From: Bdellovibrionales bacterium
GTDB taxonomy: Bacteria > Bdellovibrionota > UBA1018
Length of the DNA stretch: 64,000 nucleotides
NCBI GenBank assembly: GCA_018266355.1
Contig: JAFEAP010000008.1
Location: 108,320-172,319, forward strand
Direction of reading: 5' to 3'
Positions 42,647-52,967 of this stretch are shown in pieces; the stretch's first letter is position 1, and every line of letters starts with the position of its first letter. The notes under the pieces were generated by a model that ran no database searches, was not told the DNA's origin, and worked only from the letters and a program-made list of their open reading frames with translations. Position numbers and translations under genes: made by a program.

Positions 42647-43561
42647 TCAGTAGAGGGTTACCCGGACCGACTCCGGCACGACCCGCACCATCCCGATGTT
42701 CGGGGGTAACGAGACCTTGAGTTTCGCCGTGTAACGGCCCTTCGTTTTGCCCTTCAAATCGGCCTCGATCGAAACTTGGGAGGGATCGAGTTTTTGGATC
42801 TCTTCCTGGTCCATGCGCACATAAACGGTGACCGAAGGCTCGTCGATCCGCGCGTGGTGAGGCGAATCGACGCGAATGTCGGTATTCTTCACTTTAATCT
42901 TGTAATTCGCCTGGACCGCCGCGACGTCGATCGAGATTTCGGGCATGGTGCCCTCGACTCGGACGCCGAGGCGCGCGACGTCGAACTGGGCCGCCATCTG
43001 GAGGCTCGTGCGAACCTGCGAGAGGTCGACGGCGTTCGCCGGCGCCTCCGTGATCCCCTCGACGCGGCTTTCCGGGCCGCGGATCTTGATCGTCTTCGGC
43101 GAGATATCGGCCCGCTTAAGCACGTATCCCTCGGGCAAACTCCCCTTCATCTCGAGCCGAACCGGGACTTCCTTCGTCTTTTGATTTTCGAGCTTCACGA
43201 TCATCGACGACGGATTCACTTGAAGCACCCGCACGCCGATCGGCAGCCGGATGTTGTCGGCGAAGAACCGGTAAGTCACGAGTCCGGCCTTCGCGCCAGA
43301 GAGGTTCACGCGGATCGGATCTTCCGGGCGATCGAGGATCGCGCGCAGGAAGGCCTTCGGGCCGGAGAGCCGGAAGAGCACCTTCTCGGGCACGTCGTTC
43401 GAGACGACGAGATCGCCCGGCGTCTGGATCGCGATCGGGATTTCCTTCGTCACCTCGACCGCCCGCGATCCGAGCACGACGACCCAAAGCACGATCGCGA
43501 CGACGACGGAAACGACTTTCGCGCCGGTGTTTCCGGAGAAGAGGTTCATGAGCGAGTTCAC
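42647..43561 (-). CDS. cdaR: YbbR-domain protein CdaR
   Basis: The 304-residue protein has one N-terminal membrane helix (VVSVVVAIVLWVVVLG) and several YbbR domains with repeated VPVRLEMKG-like and IKIRGPES-like strands. CdaR regulates the diadenylate cyclase CdaA at the membrane. The GTG at 43561 was chosen because GGAGGG lies 7 nt upstream and it overlaps the cdaA stop as GTGA; an in-frame ATG at 43600 would sit well inside cdaA. Confidence 0.88.
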   Translation of the reverse strand: MNSLMNLFSGNTGAKVVSVVVAIVLWVVVLGSRAVEVTKEIPIAIQTPGDLVVSNDVPEKVLFRLSGPKAFLRAILDRPEDPIRVNLSGAKAGLVTYRFFADNIRLPIGVRVLQVNPSSMIVKLENQKTKEVPVRLEMKGSLPEGYVLKRADISPKTIKIRGPESRVEGITEAPANAVDLSQVRTSLQMAAQFDVARLGVRVEGTMPEISIDVAAVQANYKIKVKNTDIRVDSPHHARIDEPSVTVYVRMDQEEIQKLDPSQVSIEADLKGKTKGRYTAKLKVSLPPNIGMVRVVPESVRVTLY

Positions 43562-44400
43562 GAACGATCCCTCCGGCGCTCGCGTACGCTCGAAAGCCAC
43601 GCGCGCATGCGCCGCGGAATCGATTCGTTCGGACGCGAAAGCTCGAGCAGCGCGGAAAGGCTTTGGACCATTTCGCTCTCGTTCAGATCGGTGATGATCT
43701 TTCCGTTTTTCACGAGATGGGCCTCGCCGGCTTCCTCGGAAACGAGCACGACGATCGCGTCGGAGTCCTCGGTGATTCCGAGGGCAGCACGGTGCCGGGT
43801 CCCGTAGCGCTTATCGATGTTCGGATCCTTCGAAAGCGGGAGGAAGCACCCGGCCGCCGCGATCCGCCCGCCGGTGATGATCACGGCGCCGTCATGGATC
43901 GGCGAAGTCGGCACGAAGATCGAGTAAAGGAGTTCGGCTTGGACTTTCGCGTCGAGTTTCGACCCGGTTTCGATGAAGTTCTTGAGGCCCGTTTCGCGCT
44001 CGAGCACGATCAAGCCGCCGATTTTTTCCTGAGCGAGGCGCGAGGCCGCTCGGGCGATCTCGTCGACGTTCGCGCGCTCTGCTTCGGTCGAGGCCGAAGA
44101 GAAAAACGGGTTTTTACCGACGTTCGTCAGCGCCCGGCGCAGGTCGTCCTGAAAGAGCACGATCACGATCAGGACGAGGTAGTCGAAGAAATGCGAAAGA
44201 AGCCAGTGCGTCGTAAAGAGCTCGAGCGCGGAGGAGAGGAAGAATCCGATCGAGAGGATCCCGAGGCCCGTGAGCATCTGCATCGCGCGCGTGCCCTTGA
44301 TGAGCAGGAGCACGCGATAGACGATGAACGCGACGATCGTAACATCGAGAAGGTCGATGAGTCGGACGCTGGACTGGAGATTGATGAGGAGGTCTTTCAC
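43558..44400 (-). CDS. cdaA: diadenylate cyclase CdaA
   Basis: The 280-residue protein has three N-terminal membrane helices and a DAC domain with the catalytic motifs DGAVII and GTRHRAALG. It makes c-di-AMP from two ATP at the membrane. The order cdaA-cdaR-glmM is the conserved c-di-AMP/cell-wall operon best known from Firmicutes. A short charged tail ends SVRERRRDRS. The 115-bp gap to ftsH (44401-44515) shows no gene. Confidence 0.95.
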   Translation of the reverse strand: MKDLLINLQSSVRLIDLLDVTIVAFIVYRVLLLIKGTRAMQMLTGLGILSIGFFLSSALELFTTHWLLSHFFDYLVLIVIVLFQDDLRRALTNVGKNPFFSSASTEAERANVDEIARAASRLAQEKIGGLIVLERETGLKNFIETGSKLDAKVQAELLYSIFVPTSPIHDGAVIITGGRIAAAGCFLPLSKDPNIDKRYGTRHRAALGITEDSDAIVVLVSEEAGEAHLVKNGKIITDLNESEMVQSLSALLELSRPNESIPRRMRAWLSSVRERRRDRS

Positions 44401-44515
44401 CTCTTTGTTTAACCCTTCTCAGTTATCGCGTGCCTTTCGCCTCGCGATCCTGAGCTCCTCGCGTCCCCGTCCGTGGGTCAGTCGTCAGAACTCAAATGGA
44501 ACTTCTACTACGCCC

Positions 44516-46465
<1,950 letters not shown>

Positions 46466-46495
46466 GGTGCGGCTCGCTTCGTTTCGGTGAAAAAC

Positions 46496-46524
46496 AGGCT
46501 AACAGGCGGAGGGTGTCGGTTCAA
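46496..46524 (-). promoter_or_regulatory. candidate ftsH promoter
   Basis: On the minus strand TTGAAC (46519-46524) and TAGCCT (46496-46501) are 17 bp apart, about 30 bp upstream of the ftsH ATG. The -35 lies within GCCTTGAA, which also resembles a heat-shock sigma-32 element; the sigma-32 -10 is not evident. Confidence 0.35.
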
Positions 46525-46560
46525 GGCATCGTAGGAAATAGATGCGGGAAATCGTGGAGG

Positions 46561-46598
46561 AAAACGGGGTGAATGGGAGAGTTAAAACGAGGTGAATG
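46561..46598. repeat. two 15-bp direct repeats upstream of ftsH
   Basis: AAAACGGGGTGAATG (46561-46575) and AAAACGAGGTGAATG (46584-46598) differ at one base and have a 23-bp period, about two helical turns. They lie about 40 bp upstream of the candidate ftsH -35, a position suited to an activator pair. The remaining 46466-46705 shows no gene. Confidence 0.45.
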
Positions 46599-46705
46599 TC
46601 CGGGCGGATCGGGCAAGAAAATCCTCACCCCTCCGTCCATTTTGACGGATTTTCGAAAGCGATGTCAACCCACCGGGTCATCGCCCACCTCCCCGCCTAG
46701 CCGCT

Positions 46706-47476
46706 CTAGGAGCGGGTCGGCGGAGCCAGGTGGTTAATGGCGTCGATTGCGCGCGGGAAGAGCCGCTCGATGACCGGCATCAAATCTTGACGCATTTGCG
46801 CACGCAGGAAACGACGATCCGCGTTCGACGCATCCTCGCGCCAACGCTGCTTTTCCTCGGCGAGAAACACGCGAAGTTCGGATCGCCGGACGCCGAGAAG
46901 CGGCCGGACTTCGGGACCGTGGCGATCGAGGATTCCTCGACCGAGCTCCGCGAACGCACCGGTAAAAAGACGCCAAAGGCGGGTCTCCGCCTGGTCGTCC
47001 GCAGTGTGGGCGGTGAAGACGGGTGCGCCCCCCCGGCGTTCGCTCTCTCGGCGAAACACCGCCTTCCGCAGATCGCGCGCGTGCGCCTCCCAAGAGTCCC
47101 CGGGGCCCGGACGCTCCTTGAGCCTCCGCCCGACGAATCCGGCTCCGAGTCGCGCGGCGAGCTTTTTTACGAACGCTTCGTCCGCGTCACTCGCTCGGCC
47201 CCGCCAACCGTGGTTCACGTGGAGCAGCACCACGTGAGCCCCCACCCGTCGACCATACCGAGCGAGTAAAACGGCGAGCGCCACCGAATCGGCCCCGCCC
47301 GAGCAGGCGCAAAGGATATGCGAAGCTAAAGGCGGTTCAAGACCGGCCTTCCGAACCGCGGCCACGAGCTTGCGCGCGAGTCGCCCTCCGACCGGGCCCG
47401 GCACGGGATAGGCACTCTCCGCCTTCCGCGGCTTCACCTGACGTCCGACTTTTCCGGTTCGATTTCGAGGTTGCAC
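46706..47476 (-). CDS. tilS: tRNA(Ile)-lysidine synthase, short form
   Basis: The 256-residue protein has the PP-loop CSGGADSVALAVL, HVNHGWRGRASDADE and FTAHTADDQAETRLWRL, the TilS N-terminal ATPase signature. It makes lysidine at C34 of tRNA-Ile(CAU). E. coli TilS is about 430 residues; this one ends after the N-terminal and linker parts, lacking the C-terminal tRNA-binding domains, like other short forms. A divergently oriented CAU tRNA gene starts 54 bp away. Confidence 0.92.
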   Translation of the reverse strand: MQPRNRTGKVGRQVKPRKAESAYPVPGPVGGRLARKLVAAVRKAGLEPPLASHILCACSGGADSVALAVLLARYGRRVGAHVVLLHVNHGWRGRASDADEAFVKKLAARLGAGFVGRRLKERPGPGDSWEAHARDLRKAVFRRESERRGGAPVFTAHTADDQAETRLWRLFTGAFAELGRGILDRHGPEVRPLLGVRRSELRVFLAEEKQRWREDASNADRRFLRAQMRQDLMPVIERLFPRAIDAINHLAPPTRS

Positions 47477-47530
47477 AGGCCCCCGAGCTTAGGTAATTCC
47501 AGTACCCTCTTCAACCGTTTCTCTCGGCTT

Positions 47531-47607
47531 GGCTCGGTAGCTCAGATGGTTAGAGCGTGGGATTCATAACCCCAAGGTCGGCAGTTCGATCCTGCCCCGA
47601 GCCACCA
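47531..47607 (+). tRNA. tRNA with anticodon CAT, probably elongator tRNA-Met
   Basis: It folds as a cloverleaf: acceptor GGCTCGG/CCGAGCC, D-arm with GCTCAGATGGTTAGAGC, anticodon loop TTCATAA on stem TGGGA/CCCCA (with an A-C at the base of the loop), T-arm GCAGTTCGATCCTGC, discriminator A and encoded CCA. CAT can mean Met or TilS-modified Ile2. Overall sequence is closer to elongator Met genes I know, but the neighbouring tilS makes Ile2 worth testing. Confidence 0.93.
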
Positions 47608-47624
47608 TTTTCACCCGGACCCGC

Positions 47625-49139
47625 CTACTTACTGTCCGGCATCGCGTTCATCGAGGACTGAAAGAGCCACGTGCAGTTTTCCCGGTAGCGATTTTTCCAA
47701 GAGTCCCGGTAAGCGCGGACGTAAAGGTCGCCCAGCGAAAGATCATAGGGTCGCAAACCGACCGCTTGGGCGCGTATCGAGTCCTGCCGAATCAGCCGCG
47801 CGTATTTCTTCCAAGCCGCCGAAACCTCCTTTTCGGACCTCCCGAGGCCCTCATAGGTTTCCCGCACGAAGAACATCAACTGATTCGCGCCGTGCTCCGC
47901 CGAGTACGGGGCTCCGAATTCGAGAAGCGGAATCTTGAGCGATTTGTCCAAGCGACGCCGTCGGACGTACTCGAGTCGATCGACGTAAAGCTGCATGATC
48001 GCCACGTAGTTTTCGAGGGTGGCCTGACCTCCGATTCCGCGCATCTCCGTCGTCTGCTGATAGAACGCCTCCAGTCCGCTTTTCTTCAGGAACGCCTCGA
48101 GTTCCTCCGCCGATCCGAAGGTTTTCGGAATGGTCAGCTGGTCGAAATGAGCCGTGCGGTAATTCGCGGAAGAGTTCGCCGTACGGGTCATGTTGTAGAA
48201 CACGTACTTCTCCGGATGATGCTTCGCCGGATTGATCGGGCTCGTTTCGACGTAGGCGTTCTGGATCGCGGAGGCGAGGTCCTGGACGCTCGTCGGATTC
48301 AAGTCCCAATCGAAAATCACGGACTCGAGCCGCTGGTGCAATTTCGGTATCCAGGTCGGGTGCGGGGCGTTCGTGAAGATGTAGTTATCGTCCGCGAAAT
48401 ACGCCAGGGCGGGGTTATTGAAGAGGCTGACCGCGTAGTCTCGAAATACGCCCGCCTGTTCCTCCACCGGTCGGAAGAGATTTACGGTTTTCAGGGTTTT
48501 CCCGTCTTCCGCGAGGACCTGAACCGGTACGATTTCGTTCTTGTAGAACGCGGTGGCCGTCCCGAGGTGAAAGTGATTCGAGGCGAGGGAAACCCGCGGA
48601 GTGAGCCCGACCCTCGATCCGGCCCCGTAAAGGTAGGTATCGAGGACCCTCTGGAATTTGTCGTGCATCTCCTCGAACGAAACCGGCATGGTCTGCGCCT
48701 CGACCGTGGCCGGATCCGCCGAAACGACGAACCAGAATTCCGATAGATCCGGCAGCTCCAGGTGCACTTTGTAATCGGTGATCGTCTCGCCGCGCGCGGG
48801 CTCGCTGTACTTATTCGCGAAGGGCTCGATATTCGTGACGCGCGCGATCCAGTTCGCCTTTTTTCGGCTCGCGCGATCGATTCGACGGATCTCCTCGACG
48901 AGTCTTCGTTTCGCGTCCTCGATTCTAGGGTCGTAGACGCCGAAAGGACTTTCGCCGGTGAATAAGCGCTGCACCCCGGTCTTGAACTTGCCCTTGAACT
49001 CCGGCTCCATCCCGACCCACGGGGAGGCGCTCATGATGACGACTTCCCTTCCCGGAGGATCGTCGGCGAACACCGGCACGGAGACGAGCATCGCCCCCCA
49101 CACGCCGATCCACGCTCCACGACCGCATCGCTTTCGCAT
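47625..49139 (-). CDS. exported amidoligase-like protein, copy B
   Basis: The 504-residue protein has a signal peptide (WIGVWGAMLVSVPVFAD) and shares ordered blocks with copy A at 24905-26197. GMEPEFKGKF (43-52) matches the first strand, FWFVVSADPATVEAQTMP the second, NHFHLGTATAFY the third, KYVFYNMTRTA the KYQAINVTRT of copy A, and YVDRLEYVRR the C-terminal helix. It keeps the ExE spacing in the first strand, which copy A does not. The blocks resemble Amidoligase_2-type ligases, but export makes ATP use doubtful. The ATG at 49139 starts the signal peptide. The divergent neighbour is an OmpA-type gene. Confidence 0.62.
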   Translation of the reverse strand: MRKRCGRGAWIGVWGAMLVSVPVFADDPPGREVVIMSASPWVGMEPEFKGKFKTGVQRLFTGESPFGVYDPRIEDAKRRLVEEIRRIDRASRKKANWIARVTNIEPFANKYSEPARGETITDYKVHLELPDLSEFWFVVSADPATVEAQTMPVSFEEMHDKFQRVLDTYLYGAGSRVGLTPRVSLASNHFHLGTATAFYKNEIVPVQVLAEDGKTLKTVNLFRPVEEQAGVFRDYAVSLFNNPALAYFADDNYIFTNAPHPTWIPKLHQRLESVIFDWDLNPTSVQDLASAIQNAYVETSPINPAKHHPEKYVFYNMTRTANSSANYRTAHFDQLTIPKTFGSAEELEAFLKKSGLEAFYQQTTEMRGIGGQATLENYVAIMQLYVDRLEYVRRRRLDKSLKIPLLEFGAPYSAEHGANQLMFFVRETYEGLGRSEKEVSAAWKKYARLIRQDSIRAQAVGLRPYDLSLGDLYVRAYRDSWKNRYRENCTWLFQSSMNAMPDSK

Positions 49140-49293
49140 CCCTATCACCCCTTTGATTATGAAAAGGGGCGGAACGGGACGCAATTCCCGAATATATTTT
49201 CGGTTCGAGCGCCATAATCGCGTCGGTCGCCTGGCCCATTTTGCCCGGGCACGCCCTTCGCTACATCCCCCGGTGAGGAAGGAATCTCACCCC

Positions 49294-49875
49294 ATGACCA
49301 TACGACTTTCGGTTACCTTAGCTGTTTCCCTGATCGTCCTCGGCGCCTCTTACGCGTTCGCCGATGGGATGCTGAACGATTCGGCGACCACGCGCTCTCG
49401 CGGAGGCGTCGGCAATTACCTCTTTTGGTCGATGAAAGACCAGCCCGTGGAAAAGAACGAACTCGTCACCGAAGACGAACTCTTCGAATCCGAACCGACG
49501 GCTTACCGGTCCGATGAGCTGGACATCCGGCAGTCCTCCGCGATCCCGGGCGTTCAGACGATCAACTTCTCGAGCGGATCGAGCCGCATCACCTCGAACG
49601 AATCGGCCCGCTTGGACGACGTCGCCGACGTGCTGAAATCCGATCCCGACCTGAAAGCGAAGCTGACCGGTTACGCCGATAACTCCGGCTCGGCGGTGAC
49701 GAATCGGGGTCTCGCCGAGTCCCGCGCTCGATCAGTCGCGAGAAGCCTCCGGGCCAGGGGCGTGGCGGAAGACCAGATTTCGTGGACCGCCCGAGGCGAG
49801 CGGAATCCGATCAGCGATAACGCGACGGCGGAGGGCCGCGCGATGAACCGCCGAGTCGAGATCGAGTTCCAGTAA
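49294..49875 (+). CDS. OmpA-family peptidoglycan-binding protein
   Basis: The 193-residue protein has a signal peptide (RLSVTLAVSLIVLGASYAFA), a short variable region and a C-terminal OmpA-like domain. That domain carries INFSSGSSRIT, LTGYADNSGS, LAESRARSVARSL and the ending AMNRRVEIEF. Such domains bind diaminopimelate in peptidoglycan from the periplasm. GAGGAAGG lies upstream of the ATG at 49294. There is no barrel or lipobox, so it is probably periplasmic. Confidence 0.9.
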   Translation: MTIRLSVTLAVSLIVLGASYAFADGMLNDSATTRSRGGVGNYLFWSMKDQPVEKNELVTEDELFESEPTAYRSDELDIRQSSAIPGVQTINFSSGSSRITSNESARLDDVADVLKSDPDLKAKLTGYADNSGSAVTNRGLAESRARSVARSLRARGVAEDQISWTARGERNPISDNATAEGRAMNRRVEIEFQ

Positions 49876-49928
49876 GGTCGATCAAAAGTTCACTACCTTC
49901 CTCATTTCTACGCCTGATTGCTTTCCGT

Positions 49929-49969
49929 TAACAATGCGCCGCGTCACGCCTGACGTCGGCGCATTGTTA
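49929..49969. terminator. strong 18-bp hairpin, possible terminator of the OmpA-family gene
   Basis: TAACAATGCGCCG-CGTCA (49929-49946) pairs with TGACG-T-CGGCGCATTGTTA (49951-49969) with one bulged T and a 4-nt loop. It is followed by GGTTTTGG, a weak U-tract. It lies between the OmpA-family gene and the next barrel gene and could alternatively stabilise the downstream leader. Confidence 0.5.
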
Positions 49970-50075
49970 GGTTTTGGTGTTCCGCAGCATCCTTTCTTGA
50001 TTCACGCCCTTCCCTTCGATAGACCCCGACGCGAATCCATTACATACCCGCGTAATTTTAAGGGGACCCGGAGTT

Positions 50076-50960
50076 ATGAAGAAGTCGTATCAAGTGTCGT
50101 TCGTCCTGTTTGCCGCCCTCGTGCTGAGCGCCACCGCTCAAGCCGAAGAAACCAAAGTCGCTTCCGCGACCGTCTTTCCGAACTCGGTCACTGCCGTCGG
50201 CACGAGTTCCTCGAACGGCGAAACGGCCGGCGTTTCCTCGCCGCTCGATCGCGTTTACCTCGGCCTCACGAGCACGTTTCACGGCACGCCCGTCCGGAAC
50301 ATGGGCTCGGAATACTCGGTCGACACCACCGGCCGCGAAAAGCGCACGACCTACAACATGATCAATTTCGACAGCGAAGTCGGCGCCGGTTACCGCGTCA
50401 CGAAGGACATCGGCGTCGGCCCGATCGTTCCGTTCATCGCCGTCCCGGTCCGCGGCCAAGGTTTCATCCTCGGCGACGTCGGCCTGAAGGCGTTCAACTC
50501 GAAAACGATCGACCGAAACGGATTCCGCCTCGCGACGAACCTGATCGTCCAAGCGCCGTCGAGCGATTCTTCGAAGGCGCGCGACATGACCTGGGCGCTG
50601 AAAACCACGCCCTACGGCCGCTATCAGTTCGCCCACTCGAACGTCTCCCTCGGTGCGTTCACCGAGCTGAAGGATTACTTCGGCGTGAGCCGCGACAAGA
50701 CGTTCAAGGTTTGGGCGCTCCCGTACCTGGGATATTCCCTCAGCGATTCGGTCACGCTGCGCCTCGCTTATGAGATGGAATGGCACCACAACCTCCATCA
50801 GAGCGGCCTCGAGACCTACATGACCGACTGGCAGCCGGGCGTCGTGTGGAACATCACGAAGCAGCTCTCGATCAATCCTTACGTCCAGTTCTACACGATG
50901 AACTCGGTCGACCTCGATCACGCCGCCCTCGGCGCGTTCCTGAGCGCGAGCGTCCTGTAA
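50076..50960 (+). CDS. outer-membrane beta-barrel protein
   Basis: The 294-residue protein has a clean signal peptide (MKKSYQVSFVLFAALVLSATAQA). Barrel-like strands include RVYLGLTSTFHG, NFDSEVGAGYRV, SVTLRLAYEMEWHHN and SINPYVQFYTM. The segment after the signal is Ser/Thr-rich. It ends in FLSASVL rather than an aromatic residue. A strong terminator follows, so it is probably monocistronic. Family not identified. Confidence 0.78.
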   Translation: MKKSYQVSFVLFAALVLSATAQAEETKVASATVFPNSVTAVGTSSSNGETAGVSSPLDRVYLGLTSTFHGTPVRNMGSEYSVDTTGREKRTTYNMINFDSEVGAGYRVTKDIGVGPIVPFIAVPVRGQGFILGDVGLKAFNSKTIDRNGFRLATNLIVQAPSSDSSKARDMTWALKTTPYGRYQFAHSNVSLGAFTELKDYFGVSRDKTFKVWALPYLGYSLSDSVTLRLAYEMEWHHNLHQSGLETYMTDWQPGVVWNITKQLSINPYVQFYTMNSVDLDHAALGAFLSASVL

Positions 50961-50978
50961 GTCCCGTTCCATCGATTG

Positions 50979-51030
50979 AAAAAGCCCGGTCACGCGCCTT
51001 CGTCCCTTTAGCGCGCGACCGGGCTTTTTT
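50979..51030 (+). terminator. rho-independent terminator
   Basis: GCCCGGTCACGCGC (from 50984) pairs with GCGCGCGACCGGGC (to 51024) and is followed by six T (51025-51030); AAAAA before the stem could extend it. It ends the barrel gene just upstream. Confidence 0.9.
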
Positions 51031-51077
51031 CGTTCCCGACGCTTTACCGGACGGGCGAACTCCTGAATAATGGCGGC

Positions 51078-51638
51078 ATGCCCAGGCGCTCATCCGAATC
51101 CACCGAACCGACGCTCTCCCTGCGCGCGAAAATCCTGTGGATCATCGGCGTCATCGCGATCGACCGGTGGACGAAGGTCCTCGCGATCGACCACATCAAG
51201 GATCATCCGCCGCGGATCTATTTCGGCGACTTTTTCCGGATGGAATACGCCGAGAACCCAGGCGCGTTCCTGAGCCTCGGCGCGGGCCTTTCGGCCGACA
51301 CGCGCTTCTGGGTATTCGCGGTCGCCGTCGCGGCGTTCCTCCTCGGAGCGACCTGGGTTCTCTTCCGCGAGCGGAAACTCGACCGAATCACCGCCTTCTC
51401 GCTTTCCGTCATCATCGGCGGCGGCGTCGGAAACCTGATCGATCGCACGACGCGGATGAACCACGGCGTGGTCGACTTCCTGAACATGGGCTTCGGGAAT
51501 TTCCGCACGGGCATCTTCAACGTCGCCGACATGGCGATCATGCTCGGCGTGATCCTGCTCGCGTGGAAGAGCTTCGCCGTCCGACCGGCCGAGAATCGGG
51601 CGCGCGGCGACGCCGCCCAGGAAACCAAGTCGACCTGA
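51078..51638 (+). CDS. lspA: lipoprotein signal peptidase (signal peptidase II)
   Basis: The 186-residue protein has four membrane helices and the family motifs AIDRWTK, ENPGAFL, GNLIDR, HGVVDFL (catalytic Asp133) and FNVADMAI (catalytic Asp151). It cleaves prolipoproteins before the lipidated Cys and would act on the lipoproteins here (BamB and the Ig/kelch protein). The first ATG at 51078 is used. It converges with the lolC/E gene. Confidence 0.96.
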   Translation: MPRRSSESTEPTLSLRAKILWIIGVIAIDRWTKVLAIDHIKDHPPRIYFGDFFRMEYAENPGAFLSLGAGLSADTRFWVFAVAVAAFLLGATWVLFRERKLDRITAFSLSVIIGGGVGNLIDRTTRMNHGVVDFLNMGFGNFRTGIFNVADMAIMLGVILLAWKSFAVRPAENRARGDAAQETKST

Positions 51639-51644
51639 TCGGAC

Positions 51645-52967
51645 CTAGGCGCCGAATCGGATGCCGTTCAGCGGGTCCGTACGCGCGGCCCGCAGCGACG
51701 GATAAACCGAGGCACAAAGCACGATCACGAGCGCGGAAAACGCGATGAGTGCGTAATACTGCGGGAGGAAACTCACCGGCAGGGTCCGGTCGAAGTAAAC
51801 ATCGGGCAACTGGATGAACTGCCAGCGACGGAGCGCGAAGCAGATCGCGAATCCGAGGCTCATTCCGAGGGCGGTGCCGACGCCCCCGATGAGGACGCCT
51901 TCCGCGAGGAAGACCGCTCCGATCTCCGGATCACGGGCCCCCATCGCCTTCAGGATGGAAATCTCGCGTTTCTTCTCGAGAACCATCAGCGTGAGCGTGG
52001 TCACGATGTTGAAGCTCGCGACGATGACGATGAAGACGAGACTGATGAACATCGCGAGCCGCTCGAGCCGAAGCGAAGCGAAAAGGTGCGCGTTCAAGTC
52101 CATCCAGTCCTGCACGCTGAACGTCCGATCGAGCGGTGCGAGTTCGGCTTTGAACCGCTCCGCCGCGTTGAAATCCTTCAGGACGATTTCCCACTGGCTC
52201 ACGACGCCTGCGCGCCTGAGAAAACTCCGAACGGCGGACATCTCGGCGTAGACGGTGTGGAGTTCCTGTTCCGGCACGCCGGATTTATAGACGCCGGCGA
52301 CCATGAACCGCTTCAACCGCGGGATCGCGGACATCGGGCCATCGGTTTCCGTCGGCGAGATGAGCGTCACGATTTCCCCCGGAATGAGGTCCATCTCGTC
52401 GGCGAGCGCCTGACCGAGGTAGATCTTCGCCATCCCGCCGACCTCGGCCCCGAAATCGGGCGTGCCGAGCGGCGAATTCGCGGACTCCGTCAGCGTCTTT
52501 CGGAGTTCCTCGAGTCGCGTCGACTCGGCCCCTTTCACGACGACCCCGCTCACCTTCCGTCCTCCCCGGAGGATCGCCTCGGTCTCCAGGATCGGATTCA
52601 CCGACTGGACCTCGGCCGATCCGTGGAGGCGCTTTCCGAGCGGGGATTCGTCGAAACTCGCCGCCGGAATCCGGCCTTCGGCGCCCCCTTTCGCGTTCGC
52701 CTCGGGCGTCACGAGCAGGTGCAACTCCTGGTTCATGAGGCGTTTCCGCATCTCGACTTCGAAGCCGTCCATGACGGAAAGGACGACGACGAGCGCGGTC
52801 ACCCCGAGCGCGACGCCGACCATCGAGATGAGGGTGATGAAGCTGAGAAAGCGGCTGTTTTTCTTCGACTTCAGGTAGCGGAGACCGACCCATGCCGTCC
52901 ACGGCTTCTGGAATAAGCACGCGACGGTTTCACGGAAAATTCCGGGCGAACGGCGACGATCAGGCAT
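51645..52967 (-). CDS. lipoprotein-releasing ABC transporter permease (LolC/LolE)
   Basis: The 440-residue protein has an N-terminal membrane helix (FLSFITLISMVGVALGV), a large periplasmic domain (about 70-290) and three C-terminal helices, the LolC/E and MacB-type layout. RYLKSKKNSRFLSF before the first helix is family-typical. It extracts mature lipoproteins from the inner membrane for LolA. Only one permease gene and no LolD ATPase is seen here. The start at 52967 overlaps the fadJ-like stop by 8 bp; about 25 residues are extra relative to usual starts. Confidence 0.93.
   Translation of the reverse strand: MPDRRRSPGIFRETVACLFQKPWTAWVGLRYLKSKKNSRFLSFITLISMVGVALGVTALVVVLSVMDGFEVEMRKRLMNQELHLLVTPEANAKGGAEGRIPAASFDESPLGKRLHGSAEVQSVNPILETEAILRGGRKVSGVVVKGAESTRLEELRKTLTESANSPLGTPDFGAEVGGMAKIYLGQALADEMDLIPGEIVTLISPTETDGPMSAIPRLKRFMVAGVYKSGVPEQELHTVYAEMSAVRSFLRRAGVVSQWEIVLKDFNAAERFKAELAPLDRTFSVQDWMDLNAHLFASLRLERLAMFISLVFIVIVASFNIVTTLTLMVLEKKREISILKAMGARDPEIGAVFLAEGVLIGGVGTALGMSLGFAICFALRRWQFIQLPDVYFDRTLPVSFLPQYYALIAFSALVIVLCASVYPSLRAARTDPLNGIRFGA

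Noticed and set aside
49926..49975. Integron attC-like site (TTAAC ... GTTAGGT)
   Set aside because: The right side fits GTTRRRY, but the left R'' box reads CGTTAAC rather than RYYYAAC. The stem is also fully paired without the unpaired spacers of attC, and no integrase or cassettes are nearby.
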